From positions 145,497,374 through 145,561,373 of the forward strand of contig CM060965.1 of the NCBI GenBank assembly GCA_030765045.1: a stretch of 64,000 nt of DNA. Direction: 5' to 3'. Shown here one piece after another: positions 24,380 to 36,600 of the stretch. The notes under the pieces were generated by a model. That model did no database searches. It was given only the letters and a program-made list of their open reading frames with translations, and was not told the origin of the DNA. The number at the start of each line of letters is the position of its first letter. Positions within the stretch are counted from its first letter, which is position 1. The position numbers and the translations under genes are program-made. This DNA comes from Tenodera sinensis. Taxonomy: Eukaryota > Arthropoda > Insecta > Mantodea > Mantidae.

Positions 24380-25791
24380 TATGATGGACTTTATGTAATT
24401 AAGTGTAAGATGCAATAATAGATGCAACTGTACAGAGTAGACTTAATATAGCTTTAAGAGTTCACAATGCCAGTCATTGACCTTCCTGTTAGGTTAAGTT
24501 GCACTGTCACATGATTAATTTGAACCAATGAGCATGGTGTATAGGCTTGTTGCTTTGCTCTATTAAACTTTGTGATGTTTTACAGTTTTTCTTCTGTTCT
24601 GTTTTTTGTAAACACTATGTTAAACACAAAAGATCTGTATCTAACCTAAAGTAATAAAACTGATATTTTTCAGTTGAAAAATGATTATGGCCAATTTGTC
24701 AAAAGATTAGAAACTGCCACTCAAAAGTAACTACACACAACTGCACAATGTAACTGCAAACACATTGAGATGTGTTCCTCTGGTTAAAGTTGCTCATGTC
24801 ATATGCACATCCTTTCTAGCATGTGGAATCTGGAATGAACACAAGTAAGATGTACCAAATAAGTGGAGCATGCCATTGTGTAATATTAATGAGTAACATA
24901 AATTGGATACAGAGTAATAATGGAATAGTCTCTTCTACCTAGAGTAAAATTCTGGAAGTCCCTATACAAGCTTGACCATAACTATCCAGAAATGTACCAG
25001 ATGTACATAATGTGGGATTTATGAAACAGATGTTCTAATTTAACATTCCTTTAAGTAGTCAGTGTAGAGTTGATCTGTTGTGATAAAGTAACTAAATTTT
25101 CAATAACTTCAAACTTTATTTCTTGCCAGTAATTAATCTTTAAACAAAATCCTGTGTACGTTCACACAGTAATTTTAACAAAGCAAAGTGGATGCTTTTC
25201 TCCTTCAAAATAGTTGTTTCTAATCTGAGCTATAACTGTGATGGGCAAGCTTGGATATAGCTTGTCCAGATTCTTAAATTTATTTTCAAGAAGTAAGCGT
25301 TTGCCTACCCATTCCTCCCCGCACCTCCCAGTGTAAGGTTCTTAGATAATACAATAGAACCAGTCGTGAGAATGGAATGCCTTTCTGAGGTAGCCTTGCA
25401 AAGTACTATTGTGCATCAATTGTATATTGCATTGATGAAGTGTCAAAGACTGTGGGATGAGGAAGCGATATCAAGAATCTGGACAAACAGTATTAACATT
25501 CATTGTAGCTCAGATGTAAACCCAGATTCTGCCAAAATATTGTAACTACACACAATGTGCAAGAAACTCAACACTTAACTTTTCAAAAAAAAAAAGTGTA
25601 ATGCAACAACACATTGCTAAGGTCCAAGCAACATATTACACAGCAGTAATGTTAGCATGTGATGGATCAAATATTAGGAGTTACCTCATCTGTTTCAAAC
25701 ACTGGCATTAACATGCATATAGTGAACACTCCATGAACATATGTATGGGTATATAATTTGTAAAAAAAAAACTTTATAATTTAGATATAGT
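24380..25791. other. no recognised gene
   Basis: A+T-rich DNA with short frames only. I see no repeats shared with other parts of the window. Confidence 0.45.
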
Positions 25792-25803
25792 ATGTACTTC
25801 CTT

Positions 25804-26155
25804 GCCGCCTCCGTAGCGCAGCTGGCAGCGCGCTTGCCTGTGGCGCGGAGGACCCGGGTTCGATCCCCGGTACCAGCATGGGGATTTTATCCCCTCTGGG
25901 AGGTCTGGCACGGGGTGCACTCAGCCTCGTTAGGTCCCGGGGGGACCAATTGAGGAGCTACTTGATGGAGAAGTAGCGGCCCCAGGTCGAGAAGACCGCA
26001 TAACTGGCCGGGAGGGCTCGGGGCGCTGACCACGTCCCACCCTCCAGTACTGCACCTCACCAATGACGCCTGTAGTGGGCAGAGGTGGGGGACGCAGCGG
26101 CTGGGCTGTAGGCCTTGGCCCTTCGTGGGCTGTCGCGCGGGGTTTACATTTTTAC
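25804..26155 (+). mobile_element. full-length tRNA-derived SINE (352 bp)
   Basis: The head GCCGCCTCCGTAGCGCAGCT carries an A box (TAGCGCAGCTGGCAGCGC) and a B box (GGGTTCGATCCCC). It is followed by a G+C-rich body (CTGGGAGGTCTGGCACG, then GGGCGCTGACCACG). ATGTACTTCCTT duplicates exactly on both sides (25792-25803 and 26156-26167). The copy at 53031-53343 is truncated. The tRNA part is too far from a mature tRNA and is joined to a body, so it is not a tRNA gene. Confidence 0.93.
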
Positions 26156-26420
26156 ATGTACTTCCTTAGTCAATCCTCTTGTACCTTTAGGTTTCGAGGT
26201 TTTTAAAAGCCTTCCATTTCACATGGTCTCTTACAAGCTTCTTTGCTTCATTTATATCCAGTCCTTTTCCCTTCAATCCAATCATCCTGAGAATGTCTAG
26301 GCCTTCTTGATCTCCTTTGCTCCACTCTAGGTTGCCAAGCCTGTTTTTGGACTCTCTTCACCCATGCATTGAAAATGGCCAAACCATCTCAATTGCTCAT
26401 TTTCTGTTTGTTGTAAAGGT

Positions 26421-26840
26421 GTTGTTGTTGTTTTCTAGTGCCTTGCATCTGGCAATGAAGCCATTAGCATTCGTGCTTTCCAATACTTTTGAACTGTGGC
26501 TTTCATGTAACTGTTTTCTTAACGGGCACCAGTTTTACAATGTGGCAGTTACATCACCCGACTTAAACCCCCATTTTGCAAGGGGGACCACACCTATCGT
26601 TGGTCAACGGGTCCATCGGACCTAGCCGGGAGGACTAAATAGGTGGTATTTAGATCCACCGACCTTCCCCTCATGTGCCTCTGAGGGACGCTGTTGTGCT
26701 GTGATAGGCCAGCACATATGTAAATGACATTTCCTACATTTTAGATGGAACAGTTATACCGCTGTGATTCGGTCCCCAGAGCCTCATCTGTTAAAAGCAG
26801 GGTGCACCACGGGCAGGATGAGGATGGGAATTGGGTAGGA
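26421..26840 (-). mobile_element. SINE-like element carrying the I-like LINE 3' end
   Basis: On the minus strand it ends with the LINE 3' sequence (CACGAATGCTAATGGCTTC and then a CAA tail). Upstream of this is a non-LINE body (AACGATAGGTGTGGTCCCCC, then GTCGGGTGATGTAACTGCC). The body is shared with 50137-50301 and, more distantly, with 28298-28907 and 56856-57414. The 5' limit near 26840 is uncertain and no tRNA head was found. Confidence 0.7.
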
Positions 26841-27134
26841 GAGGCTATAGGAGGCGCATTGTTGAATTTTCAAATTTCTTCTTGTCTGATTTCCAATTCT
26901 ATCTCTTTAGTTTTACCCTTCATTCTTAGGCATGTCATTTCATTTGTTTGTAGTTGTTGGACTTAGATCATAGTACGTACATATGCACATTTATTCAAGA
27001 TGTACATAATTTGATTGCGTTCAGTAACTTTCATAGCGATGTGCTTGCTGTGGAATATAAGCACATCTTGCTACTGGGAGTTCAATTTAAAATTTCATTG
27101 CATTTTGTGATCATATATTTTCTTCCATTGCAGT

Positions 27135-28960
27135 CTCAGATGAATGTAACAGCTCTACGCTACAAGAGTTGAAGAGCTGTCCAAGTTTACAAGAGATGGA
27201 AATGTAGCAGAGCTGAAGTGTATCATAGCACCAGGAGCAGAGATGAATGCAGAGGTACATGCTAATGGCTCTCCAGTTCAACATGGACATGTTACTGTTC
27301 ATGGAGATCTTCATGTTGATTTTGAGCCACGAGCAACAAGTAACTTTACGGGCATGTTAAATTGTGAAGCTGCTTATTGCTCAGGGTTCTTACAACAGGG
27401 ACGTACAGCAATGTGTGAATATTTTCTGGACAAGGGAGCAAATGTTGATGTTAAGGGTTCCAAGAATGCCACATATGCAGGACTTGTTCTAAAGGACATG
27501 ATATATTGAAGGCACTTATTGTTCCTGGTGCTTCTGTTGCAGTAATTGACTTATATATGCTCTACATTATGCATCAGAACAAGGACATACAGCTATATGT
27601 GAGTATCTTCAGGACAAGGGAACAGATGTTAATGTTAAGGGGGTAATGTTGCCATATATGGGCTTAGGGACCATGTAATGCAGGGTGCCAATGCATGAGA
27701 AATGGAAGTATCCAGCAGTAGAAGTTGCACGACATTGGAATTGTGTAACAGGCTCTGCGCTACAAGAGTTGAAGAGGTGTCCAAGTTTACAAGAGATGGA
27801 AATGTAGCAGAGCTAAAGTCCATTATAGTGCTAGGAGCAGAGGTACATGCTAATGGTGCTCTCCAGTTCAACATGGAAATGTTACTGTTCATGGAGATCT
27901 TCATGTTGATTCTGAGCCATGAGCAACAAGTAACTTCACGGGCACATTAAGTTGTGAAGTTGCTTATTGCTCAGGGTTCTTACAACAGGGACGTACAGTA
28001 GTATGTGAATATTTTCTGGACAAGGGAGCAAATGTTGATGTTAAGGGTTCCAAGAATGCCACATATGCAGGACTTGTTCTAAAGGACATGATATATTGAA
28101 GGTACTTATTGTTTCTGGTGCTTCTGTTGCAGCAATTGACTTATATATGCTCTACATTATGCATCAGAACAAGGACACAGCTATATGTGAGTATCTTCTG
28201 GACAAGGGAACAGGTGTTAATGTTAAGGGGGTAATGTTGCCGTATATAGGCTTAGGGACTATGTAACGCAGGGTGCCAATGCATGAGAAATGAAAGTTGT
28301 TGTTGTTAGCTAATGCTGGATTTCTGACAATGAAGTCATTAATCCTCTTGCTCTCCATTATGTTTCACTGATGGATGAGGCACTAGAAGTGGCCGGGCAT
28401 ATTTGAAGGTGGTCTCGATCCATTTCCTCTTGCAGATCACATAGAGGACAGAGTGAGAAGAGAGCAATAGCAGTAATAGTAACCATTTTTTAGAGAGCAC
28501 CATATTTTTATGTTTTGGCAGTCACATAGCTCTCACAACCTCCAGAATGTCTGGAGGACCACACCTTTCGCTGGTTTACGGGTCTCACCGACCTGACAGG
28601 GAGACTTATCAAAATAAATTCACTGACTATATCCTCTGATTACCAATCAGAGGACGTATTACATGCCATGATAGGTCAGCATGTTAGAGGTTATATAGAG
28701 AAATGGAAAGGTTGGAAAAATAGACTCCCTAGCCTTCGAGAACCCTAATAACATCGGGATCGGAAGAGAACAAGAGATGACCAAGGTAAAGTCAGATAGG
28801 AAGTTACAATGAGGAGCAAAACACCAGTAAGTGGAAGTAATGTTCTGCTCAGCTTGGGTACCTTGTGGTTGCCATTCACATATCCCCTAGACGGATATCC
28901 CTGAGGCTGAGAAATGAAAGTAACCAACAGTAGAAGTTGAACAACATTGGAATTCTGTAG
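27135..28960 (+). pseudogene. tandemly duplicated ankyrin-repeat pseudogene
   Basis: Two copies of a unit of about 606 bp (27149-27755, and 27756-28283 continuing at 28922) encode pieces of ankyrin repeats. These include ELSKFTRDGNVAELK, GRTAMCEYFLDKGANVDVKG and EQGHTAICEYLQDKG. Polypyrimidine plus CAG at 27115-27134 looks like a splice acceptor before copy 1. Stops (for example TGA after KDMIY at 27507-27509) and shifts in both copies rule out one functional protein. The source ankyrin gene is not identifiable. Confidence 0.7.
28298..28907 (-). mobile_element. 610-bp SINE-like retroposon inserted in the ankyrin pseudogene
   Basis: TGAGAAATGAAAGT flanks it exactly (28284-28297 and 28908-28921), and the pseudogene unit resumes beyond it. 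The minus strand starts CTCAGGGATATCCGTCTAGG and ends GCTAACAACAACAA. Its 3' end (GGATTAATGACTTCATTGTC) is a diverged version of the I-like LINE 3' end. A second copy is at 56856-57414. Confidence 0.88.
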
Positions 28961-29090
28961 TTGACAATCTGTAAAATTAGACTGATGCTAACTTCCCAGC
29001 GGTACATATTTGTAAGTTGCACAGTATTGGAATTGTGTAGTTGGCAATGCATAAAATCAGAATGTCACTAACTTTCAGCAATACATACAT
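28930..29090 (+). repeat. two tandem copies of an approximately 83-bp unit
   Basis: GAAGTTGAACAACATTGGAA near 28934 and AAGTTGCACAGTATTGGAAT near 29014 begin two imperfect direct copies. They continue the ankyrin-unit end and lead into the Merlin remnant. Confidence 0.55.
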
Positions 29091-29229
29091 GACGAAGTAG
29101 GTGAGAAACTATAGCTTATTCAAAATGAATGTTGGGAATATGCACATCGTGCCAGTGGATGAAGTAATGGATGTGGCCAAGATATTAGCAGAGGATTTTA
29201 CACTAGAGCACCATATTGAGGAACAAGCA

Positions 29230-30009
29230 ATGATGTGGTATGCACATCATCTATGGCAAAACCAGATTGTTGTGAGAGATTCAAGCAACCATGCTGTCTC
29301 CAGGCATATGCTTGTTGCCCAGAAGGGAATCAATGGTGCTGTTCACCCTGCAGAATGAGAAGTACCGCAAGATATACTTCCATCTTTGAGTGCAGTAACT
29401 GTCGCTTAAGCAGATTACATTATTTATGTACTGCTGGGCATCAGATTACCAGCAGCATCAAAGTGCTCAAGAGTCTACCATTGGGCATTGGCACACCTCT
29501 GTGGAATGGGCAAAATACTGCAGATTTATTTGGAAAAGCATGCCTCTGAAATGAGAGGTTTAGAAGAAAATGTTGCCCCTGTCATCGTGGATGTCAATGA
29601 GCCTAAGTACATCCATCGCAAGTACCACTGAGGTCAGTGGAGAGCAGGGCACTGGGTATTTGGGGGTGTTGAACGGAGATCAGGAAAGTGCTTCTTGGTT
29701 GACAGAATAGGACTGCCCATACTCCGGAAGCCCTGATCCATCAATACATATTGCCTGGATCCCACATCAACTCGGATGGCTAGGCAGCATACGCGAATGT
29801 GGAGAACATCAGCAATGGTTGTTCTCGACAAAGAGAACTTGCACACCCACAAGGTGGAGAGTATGTGGATGAGATCCAAGAGCAGGCTTGAGAGGCAGTT
29901 TGTCATCACCAGGGAGTTATTTGCCTCTTATCTTCACGAGTTTATGAACAGCAGGCACAGCTCCTCAGGGTGGGCTTTGCCTACCCTACTGCAATACATC
30001 AACAATTAA
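29230..30009 (+). pseudogene. Merlin (IS1016/ISXO2-like) transposase remnant
   Basis: Plus-strand pieces spell the ISXO2-like DDE domain: GQWRAGHWVFGGVERRSGKC near 29636, then PGSHINSDGW near 29755, and HTHKVESMWMRSKSRLERQF near 29846, ending SYLHEFM. A Cys-rich N-terminal zinc-ribbon part lies near 29240-29360. The DDE core is split over three frames with stops, so it is inactive. The family moves by cut-and-paste with 8- to 9-bp target duplications. The ends were not found. Confidence 0.8.
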
Positions 30010-30440
30010 ATGTTTAGCTATGATTCTGCATTTTATCATTTGAACCGTCATTTTCCGTAAATTATAGTTCAAGAAAATTTTTCTCGGCTCAAATCCTGGA
30101 ATCTATTCCAGTTCATAAAAAATGTGCTGCATGTTTGAAGTGTGTGGCAGAAATGATATGCATGGAACCTGGGCACTGGAGAGCTGGCTAGTCCCCCTTT
30201 TCTCAGTACGAGGTCATTGAACAAGGATAAGGAAATATTCCGTCTGTATAGTACTCTGAGCATGTGTAGACGTGTCTGCCAACACTCAGAACACTGAGTC
30301 GGCCCAAATCCGAATTTATACTACTATTTCCGAACAGCCATACCTCCACAAATGAAGACCTCAGATCAGAATCATTTCGTTGTCATTCTGTGCTAGTTTT
30401 ATTGTGCATTGTGGTTTTGTTTTATGTGTTGTGAAATAAA
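30010..30440. other. unclassified spacer
   Basis: No gene was recognised. It may contain the 5' non-coding end of the hAT element that follows. Confidence 0.4.
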
Positions 30441-30509
30441 TACCTTTTGCCAGTAAGTACTTACAAATTAGGGGGCTGTTTTTGTATTTTACTGTGTTAT
30501 AATACCAGT

Positions 30510-31690
30510 ATGACTGATTTAATTGGTGAACTATTGCAAAGCCCCTTTTTGCAGCGCCCTGACAATGAAAAGAGGAGTGTATTAGCTATCGGGCAGCCTA
30601 CTCCATTGTTAAATACTGTTAATGTTGATAAAGTGCTAGGAAATTTAATGCATTGTGGCATGTCACATAGTTGGCTGACAGGCGTTAAAGTTAAACTTTA
30701 TTGTTGGCCATGCAAAAGATTTTTTTTGTCACTACTGGGAAGAATTAGGAAAAACTTTCACAGGTCTCTCCAAAACAATTCAAAATGGTTTAATTGATTG
30801 CATTTTTGAAGAGAACATGAAAAAAATAAAATACTAAAATCAAAGAAGCTTCATTCTTTACAGTTCAGTACGACAATACGACAGATGTGTTGGGAATCTC
30901 ACAATTATCAATTATTGTAAAGTATGTAGATAATCTGGGAACAGTACAAAATAGATTTCTTGGCTTTCACAATGTTAATTCAAGCAGGACCGCTGTGGAT
31001 TTGTACACCTTATTGATGATCTAAAGGAATATAATATCAAAGATAAGTTAATTGGTCAGTGCTATGATGGGGCTAGCATAATGGCTGGTGAGATTTCAGG
31101 ACTTCAAACCCTTGTAAAAGACATGCTCCACAAGCTTTGTTCATACATTGTTGCACCCATAGACTTAGTCTTGTACTACTAAATGGGGCTAAATGTATAA
31201 AAGATGTACGTATTTTCTTTTCTAATCTTCAGGCATTTCCTGCTTATTTTCATAAGTCGTCCAAGCATACAGCAGTTTTAGATAGGCTAGTAGGAAAAAG
31301 GATACTGACGGCCTGCGAGGTACGTTGGAGCTCTAATGCCAAAATTCTCGATACTGTATTCTGCAAAAGAGATAAATTAATTGATGCCTGTAGTGAAATT
31401 GAAGATGATCCCATTTCTAATCTTGAATCAATTAATGGAGCTATAGGACTAAACAATTACCTCCAAAATTCCAGTTTCATGTTTTTGTTAAATGTTTACA
31501 AAGACATTTTCAGTGACTAAAATGCTTTTCAACATATTGCAGAAGAAGTCATTGGATATAAGTATTGCTTCTCAGCACAACAAAAGCAAATAAAGAAACT
31601 TGAGGAAATGAAGAGTGAGAAAAAAGCTGAAGAATTCATCAGCATATTAAATGATATCAAAAATATCAAAATGGCAAGAGACATTTTAAA
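30510..31690 (+). pseudogene. hAT transposase remnant (TTF/ZMYM1-like, DUF4371 type)
   Basis: An ATG at 30510 starts MTDLIGELLQSP. The TTF-type finger core SWLTGVKVKLYCWPC lies near 30670-30720. After frame breaks the DUF4371 part follows: QLSIIVKYVDNLGTVQNRFL near 30905, CYDGASIMAGEISGLQ near 31060 and HCCTHRLSLVLLNGAKCIKD near 31145. The hATC dimerisation domain is missing. Helitron-type codons begin just downstream at about 31700, so the 3' part was deleted or replaced. It is related to, but distinct from, the hAT at 41827-45014. Confidence 0.8.
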
Positions 31691-31699
31691 TAGAAATGT

Positions 31700-34240
31700 A
31701 AAATACTGACAGCTTATAAATACTAGTCCATCACAAGAATGGGTAGTGATGCTGAAGAATAAGAGAGCCTTAGAACAACTGCCGATTGATTCGGAAGACG
31801 TTCATATGCAAGATGTTATACAAAAATACTGCCAACGTCCAAAACATGTAGAAAATGTGTGTTTAGCAGAATTTGTGGCTAGCTATTATAAGCCCTACAA
31901 CAGAACAGTTTGTGAAATAAATGATGAAGGTGCAGACACAGCAGTAAAAAAGAGAGGAAAGCCTGCAATGATCAGATACAGGAGGTATAAGTTAGCACAA
32001 GATCCCGAAAATTATTACAGAGACCAAGTGCTCCTGTTGGTACCATTTAGAGATGAGTTTCATGACATAGAGAGCAAGAATTGCTACGAATTGTATTGTG
32101 CTAAATTGGAAGAAATCAAAAATAATGTAAACAAGTTTTCTATTAAAACTGATAAAGCACTAGACGAAGCCTTGCAGGCAGTTGATATCATTTTTGAAAA
32201 TGATGATAGCTGTTACGACGCAGAATTTCAGAACGAAGAAGCAATGAATGAGGTGGACATTTTGGAACAAGGAGGCTTGGAAGGGGCTGATAAACAAGGC
32301 ACAAATAGGTTTACAGTTCCTAGAAGAGTATCCTAAGAAGAAATGTTTGAATTGTTGAACAAACTAAACGAAAAACAGAATTTGCTATGCATGTACTAAA
32401 CAGCTTTTAAACGAACAGGCTGCCAATGAGGATATTTCTAAGTGGCTCTACTGGAGTAGGAAAAAGTATGGTCATAAATGCACTGTATCAGACAATAACA
32501 CATTACTTTGACAGCTTACCGGGATGCGACAAGGATAAAATTGTAGTACTACTGTGTGCCCCATCAGGTAAGGCGGCGTTTCAGATTAGCGGAATCGCAC
32601 TACACAGAGCTTTTACTTTATCTGTGACACAATTTTCTGGCAACATACCTGCCCTATCCAGCGACTTAGCCAATACAATCAGAGAGAAATTGTTTAATTT
32701 GAAGCTGCTAATTATTGATGAGATATCGATGGTTGGAAGTAAAATGTTTAGCAGAGTCGATAGCAGACTGCGACAGATAATGGGTATTGACCTCTCTTTT
32801 GGAGGAGTTCGGTAATAACAGTCGGTGACCTTCATCAGTTACCACCTGTAATGGACACTCTAATATATAAATTTGCTTCATTAATCGATAGAAATCCACT
32901 GTGGGATGAGTTTGAATTTGATGAATTAACAGAAATAATTAGCCAAAGAGATGAACTAGAGCTATGGAAACAAATGAAGTGCCTGATAGCGCAATAAGAT
33001 TTACAAGAACCATAGATGTACAGGAATATGACAAACAACAAACCATGCTGCTGAAGGGTTCGTATCGGTAGCAAGGGATTATCTGAAAGCGCTAAAATTG
33101 TCATCTTGAGTGCAGTGAGGAAAAAAAAAAGGTATCGGAAGTCCATGGAGTGCCTCATGAATTGAGGTTGAAAATCGGTATTAAGTACATGATAACGAGC
33201 AATATAGATGTAGAGGATGGTTTAGTCAAAGAAGCATGCAGCATACTCAAAGAAATTGATTTGAAACCCAATTCTGGTGAACCTAATATATTCCTATACT
33301 TTGGTGACAAAAATGTTGATTGAAAAGCAAGAATGGTACGATTCAGTTATATGAAAAACAGCAATATTGATCAAAATTTTACTCCCATTAGATTTAAAAA
33401 GGCAAATATTAAATGCATCAGATAAGTTGGAGCAACAAGTCGAGTACAGTTTCCGGTTGTGTGCGCTGAAGCACTGAGTATCCATAAAAGTACAGGACAG
33501 ACATAAAGAAATATGCATCGACTTTACAAAATGCAAAAGAATTAGGTCAGTGCTTTATGTTGCTTTGAGTAAAGTGAGCACTTTGTCTGGGTTATACCTT
33601 ATAGGTGAAGGTAAATATCCCCAGGCCCCTAGAGGTAGTGACACTATAATGGCAGAAGTGCTTAGATTAAGACAAGAAAAGTGTCTGAAATTGTCTTATA
33701 ATACTTTAAGGGAGGACAGAGGAATAAAAATCATCTACCAAAATGTTAATTCACTATAGAATAAAATGGATCACATAAGGTCAGATCAATGGCACAGCTA
33801 TGGGGACATACTAATATTCAGTGAAACTTTAGCCTCTCTTCAACATAAATTGAGTATAGATGGTTTCAGAGAAATATTAAGAATTGAATTTTCAAAAAAA
33901 TCACGAGGAATATATATAAGAAGAGATTCAAATACAGGATGTAAATTACATTAATACTGTAGATGATGCAGGCCACATTGACTTAATTTCATTTCAAATT
34001 AAGAAGCACTACATAGTCCGGATACAAGTCTTCCAGAACCAGAAATAATACTTTTGAAGATGCTGTACATAAAGTTTTTAAAAATATAAATTTGGATCAA
34101 ATCGTATTAATGGGGGATTTTAATTATGATAATTATGAGGAAACAAAAAAAAAAAACAAATTATATCAAGCTATTTGGGTAGATTTAATTTAAGCAGCAA
34201 GCTGAATACTAGCTGTTTAGTGACTGATGGTTGCATTGTG
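31700..34240 (+). pseudogene. Helentron (Helitron-like) Rep/helicase with AP-like endonuclease, broken
   Basis: Order: the pre-helicase region (FVASYYKPYNRTV, then IRYRRYKLAQDPENYY, 31746-32336). Next is a PIF1-family helicase with Walker A GSTGVGKS near 32438, Walker B LLIIDEISMVG near 32706 and VGDLHQLPPV near 32825. After decay, AEALSIHKSTGQT lies near 33470 and MLYVALSKVSTLSG at 33550. An AP-like endonuclease joins directly (IKIIYQNVNSL at 33727, FSETLASLQ, then LMGDFNYDNY near 34110). Helicase plus C-terminal endonuclease is the Helentron arrangement. The HUH Rep part is absent and many stops occur. Confidence 0.85.
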
Positions 34241-34746
34241 CAGTCGAAGGGTTGGCTGGCCTGGCTGCTGGTTGCTAAGGCAATATTGCAAAGAAGAAAT
34301 CAAGAAATGGACAGATTAGTGTAGCAGGCTATAAATTCTATATAGCGAGATCTGTTTCATTTATGTATGTGCTGCATTATTATTGTTACAATGGTGATTG
34401 ATTGCTTTGTTTGACTGTTGTGTACTTAGTTAAAATAAAAATAAATTAAACAACCTGTGCTAAATGGTTTCTTGCTGGCAATAATCAAACATTTGATACA
34501 GTCCATTTTAAGTACATATCCTATACCATGACGGTAACACTAGCATTTCAACAAACTTTAATACTCAAATAGACATATTTTCCAATATTGACATTTCAGG
34601 AGGTGTATATCAAACATTCTTTTCTGACCTTAAGCAGTGTTAAACATAACATAAAAAGGACACATTTTGCAATGATTCTACTCAGACAGGGGCACGTGCC
34701 ACACTGCAGTTACCGATAACTTAAAATCGTCCCATATTCGCATACA
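34241..34746. other. spacer after the Helentron
   Basis: No coding region. The Helentron 3' terminus may lie here, but I could not fix it. Confidence 0.35.
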
Positions 34747-36600
34747 AGGTGGAAGTGAAATAATCTGCCAGACTTTAACAGCAAATTTCTCTTATTGTGA
34801 ATAAGAGAATTTGCAAATACCAAAAAGTTGAAAAGTTTAGTTTTCTAGAAAAAAATATTTTTATCAAAAAAATTTATCACCTGTCTGTATTATTATTGAT
34901 TAAAGCTTCTTGATTTATGGCTATATTCATAGACAGTGGAATAAACGACAACTTTTTCCTTTGGAGTACTTATAAAGATTCAATGGTTTTTGTGTAAATT
35001 CAATTTAAAAAACCCATAATTTGTTGCTTTCTTTATTCTTGTAGAACTGGCAACATCGCATTAGCTGTGTTTACTTTCCTTGCATATCTGTGTAGATTGC
35101 GGGGAATGTTTACTTAATCGCATGCCATTGTTTGTTTTGTCGAAGCCTCAAATAATATGAAGCCTGACTACAGGTATTGCATTCTTGCTCTGAACTCTTA
35201 TTTCAAATTAATCCCAGTGTTATTTCATACTTGTTACTGCTAATGTTAGTTATTAACTGTATGGCCATTTTTTGTTTCTAAAGCTACCACGTAAATAATG
35301 GTTAGTCTGTCACTGTGGGTACAAACACCAGTGTCAGATTTGTTTACCTACATTTCTTGAAATATTTTGATATCTTTCTTGTCAGAAACTTCGTGTTGCA
35401 AATTTCACAAACTCGAGTTCTTTGGCACTCATAAGATCCTTGGTAAAACTTGGAGTAATTGCATCATGTTATACAAATTCCTTTTCTTAGATGTAGGTAC
35501 GTGCTTGCATAAAGCACATTAGTCCTGTTTTAAATCGGGTATACTAAAAATTAGAAAATTGCACACTTACTGGGCAAACGTGTAAACAATTGCACATACA
35601 TTTTGTTTAAATATTTTGTAGTGGAGCGCAAATTCACATTATAAATTAAGCTTTCCTAAAAGTTTAGCAATTACTAGTATCACATTGTTAAATTCAGTGT
35701 GGAATAACGATCTTAATAACGCAAGAGGTGTTTCAGCGAGAGTGACATAACCTTTGGAATGCTCAATGCAGGTAACCTAACCTAGCCATTAGCTGCCATT
35801 CTCCGTACCAATGTATGTACATCTTACCGACGATGTGAAAACTGGAGGTGTTCACCACATGTGTAAGTGTTAGAAACAAACTATCTTACTATATATTATG
35901 AACATGAATATCATGTTACGTCCGTACCATTCCATAAATAAAGTGAATAAGGCAAATCACGTTTGCTCAGTGTGCATACACAGTAAGTAGACATGAACTT
36001 AGCGTGTATTCGTGTCATTTTAAGTGAATTTATGTATTTCTCACTGATTAGAGCATATTTAAAGTTTCTTTTTTATGTTTCTATCATATTTCTGACTTCC
36101 TAATAATAGATGTAATACTGTAACTGGTGTCGGAAGTTAGTAAACAATTTTACCCGGTGTTTAAAAGAAGAATCCGATTCTAATTGAGGTCGTTATCTTA
36201 TGATATAAGCCTCTCAGATAGAACAGGCCAGATATTCAGGCTTTTAAACGTACCAAATAAAATATTTGTAATTGTACGGAAATGTAAGACTTGAGGTAAT
36301 GTTTTCATACGGGACAATCAGCCATAACCTCACTTTTTCTGGTGCAGCGCGACAGAACATCTGAATTCAATACATGGCTAACATTACTTAAATTGTTTTT
36401 ATAGAGAATTAGAATAGTTCATTGATCCGACCATAGATGCTCAGTTCCTGATCAACAGGTTGCGCCATGTTTCCATACTCTCATATTTAAACTCTATTAT
36501 CTGTTTATCTGTGCATTTAATTAAAAATAGTTATTGTAATTTTTTGTTAGTTTACATCCACTCTCACACTTCATTCTGGCAGATTATTTCACTTCCACCT
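34747..36600. mobile_element. 1.85-kb segment bounded by perfect 26-bp inverted repeats
   Basis: The sequence AGGTGGAAGTGAAATAATCT plus six more bases (34747-34772) recurs in exact reverse complement at 36575-36600. The interior has no long frame and no recognised domain. It is probably a non-autonomous DNA transposon. The target duplication is not obvious: the flanks are CGCATACA on the left and TATATAAG on the right. Confidence 0.65.

Noticed and set aside
25804..25880. Functional tRNA gene
   Set aside because: A and B boxes are present, but the sequence runs into a SINE body and is flanked by a target duplication. The same applies to the heads at 22330, 39488, 42126, 45757 and 46691.
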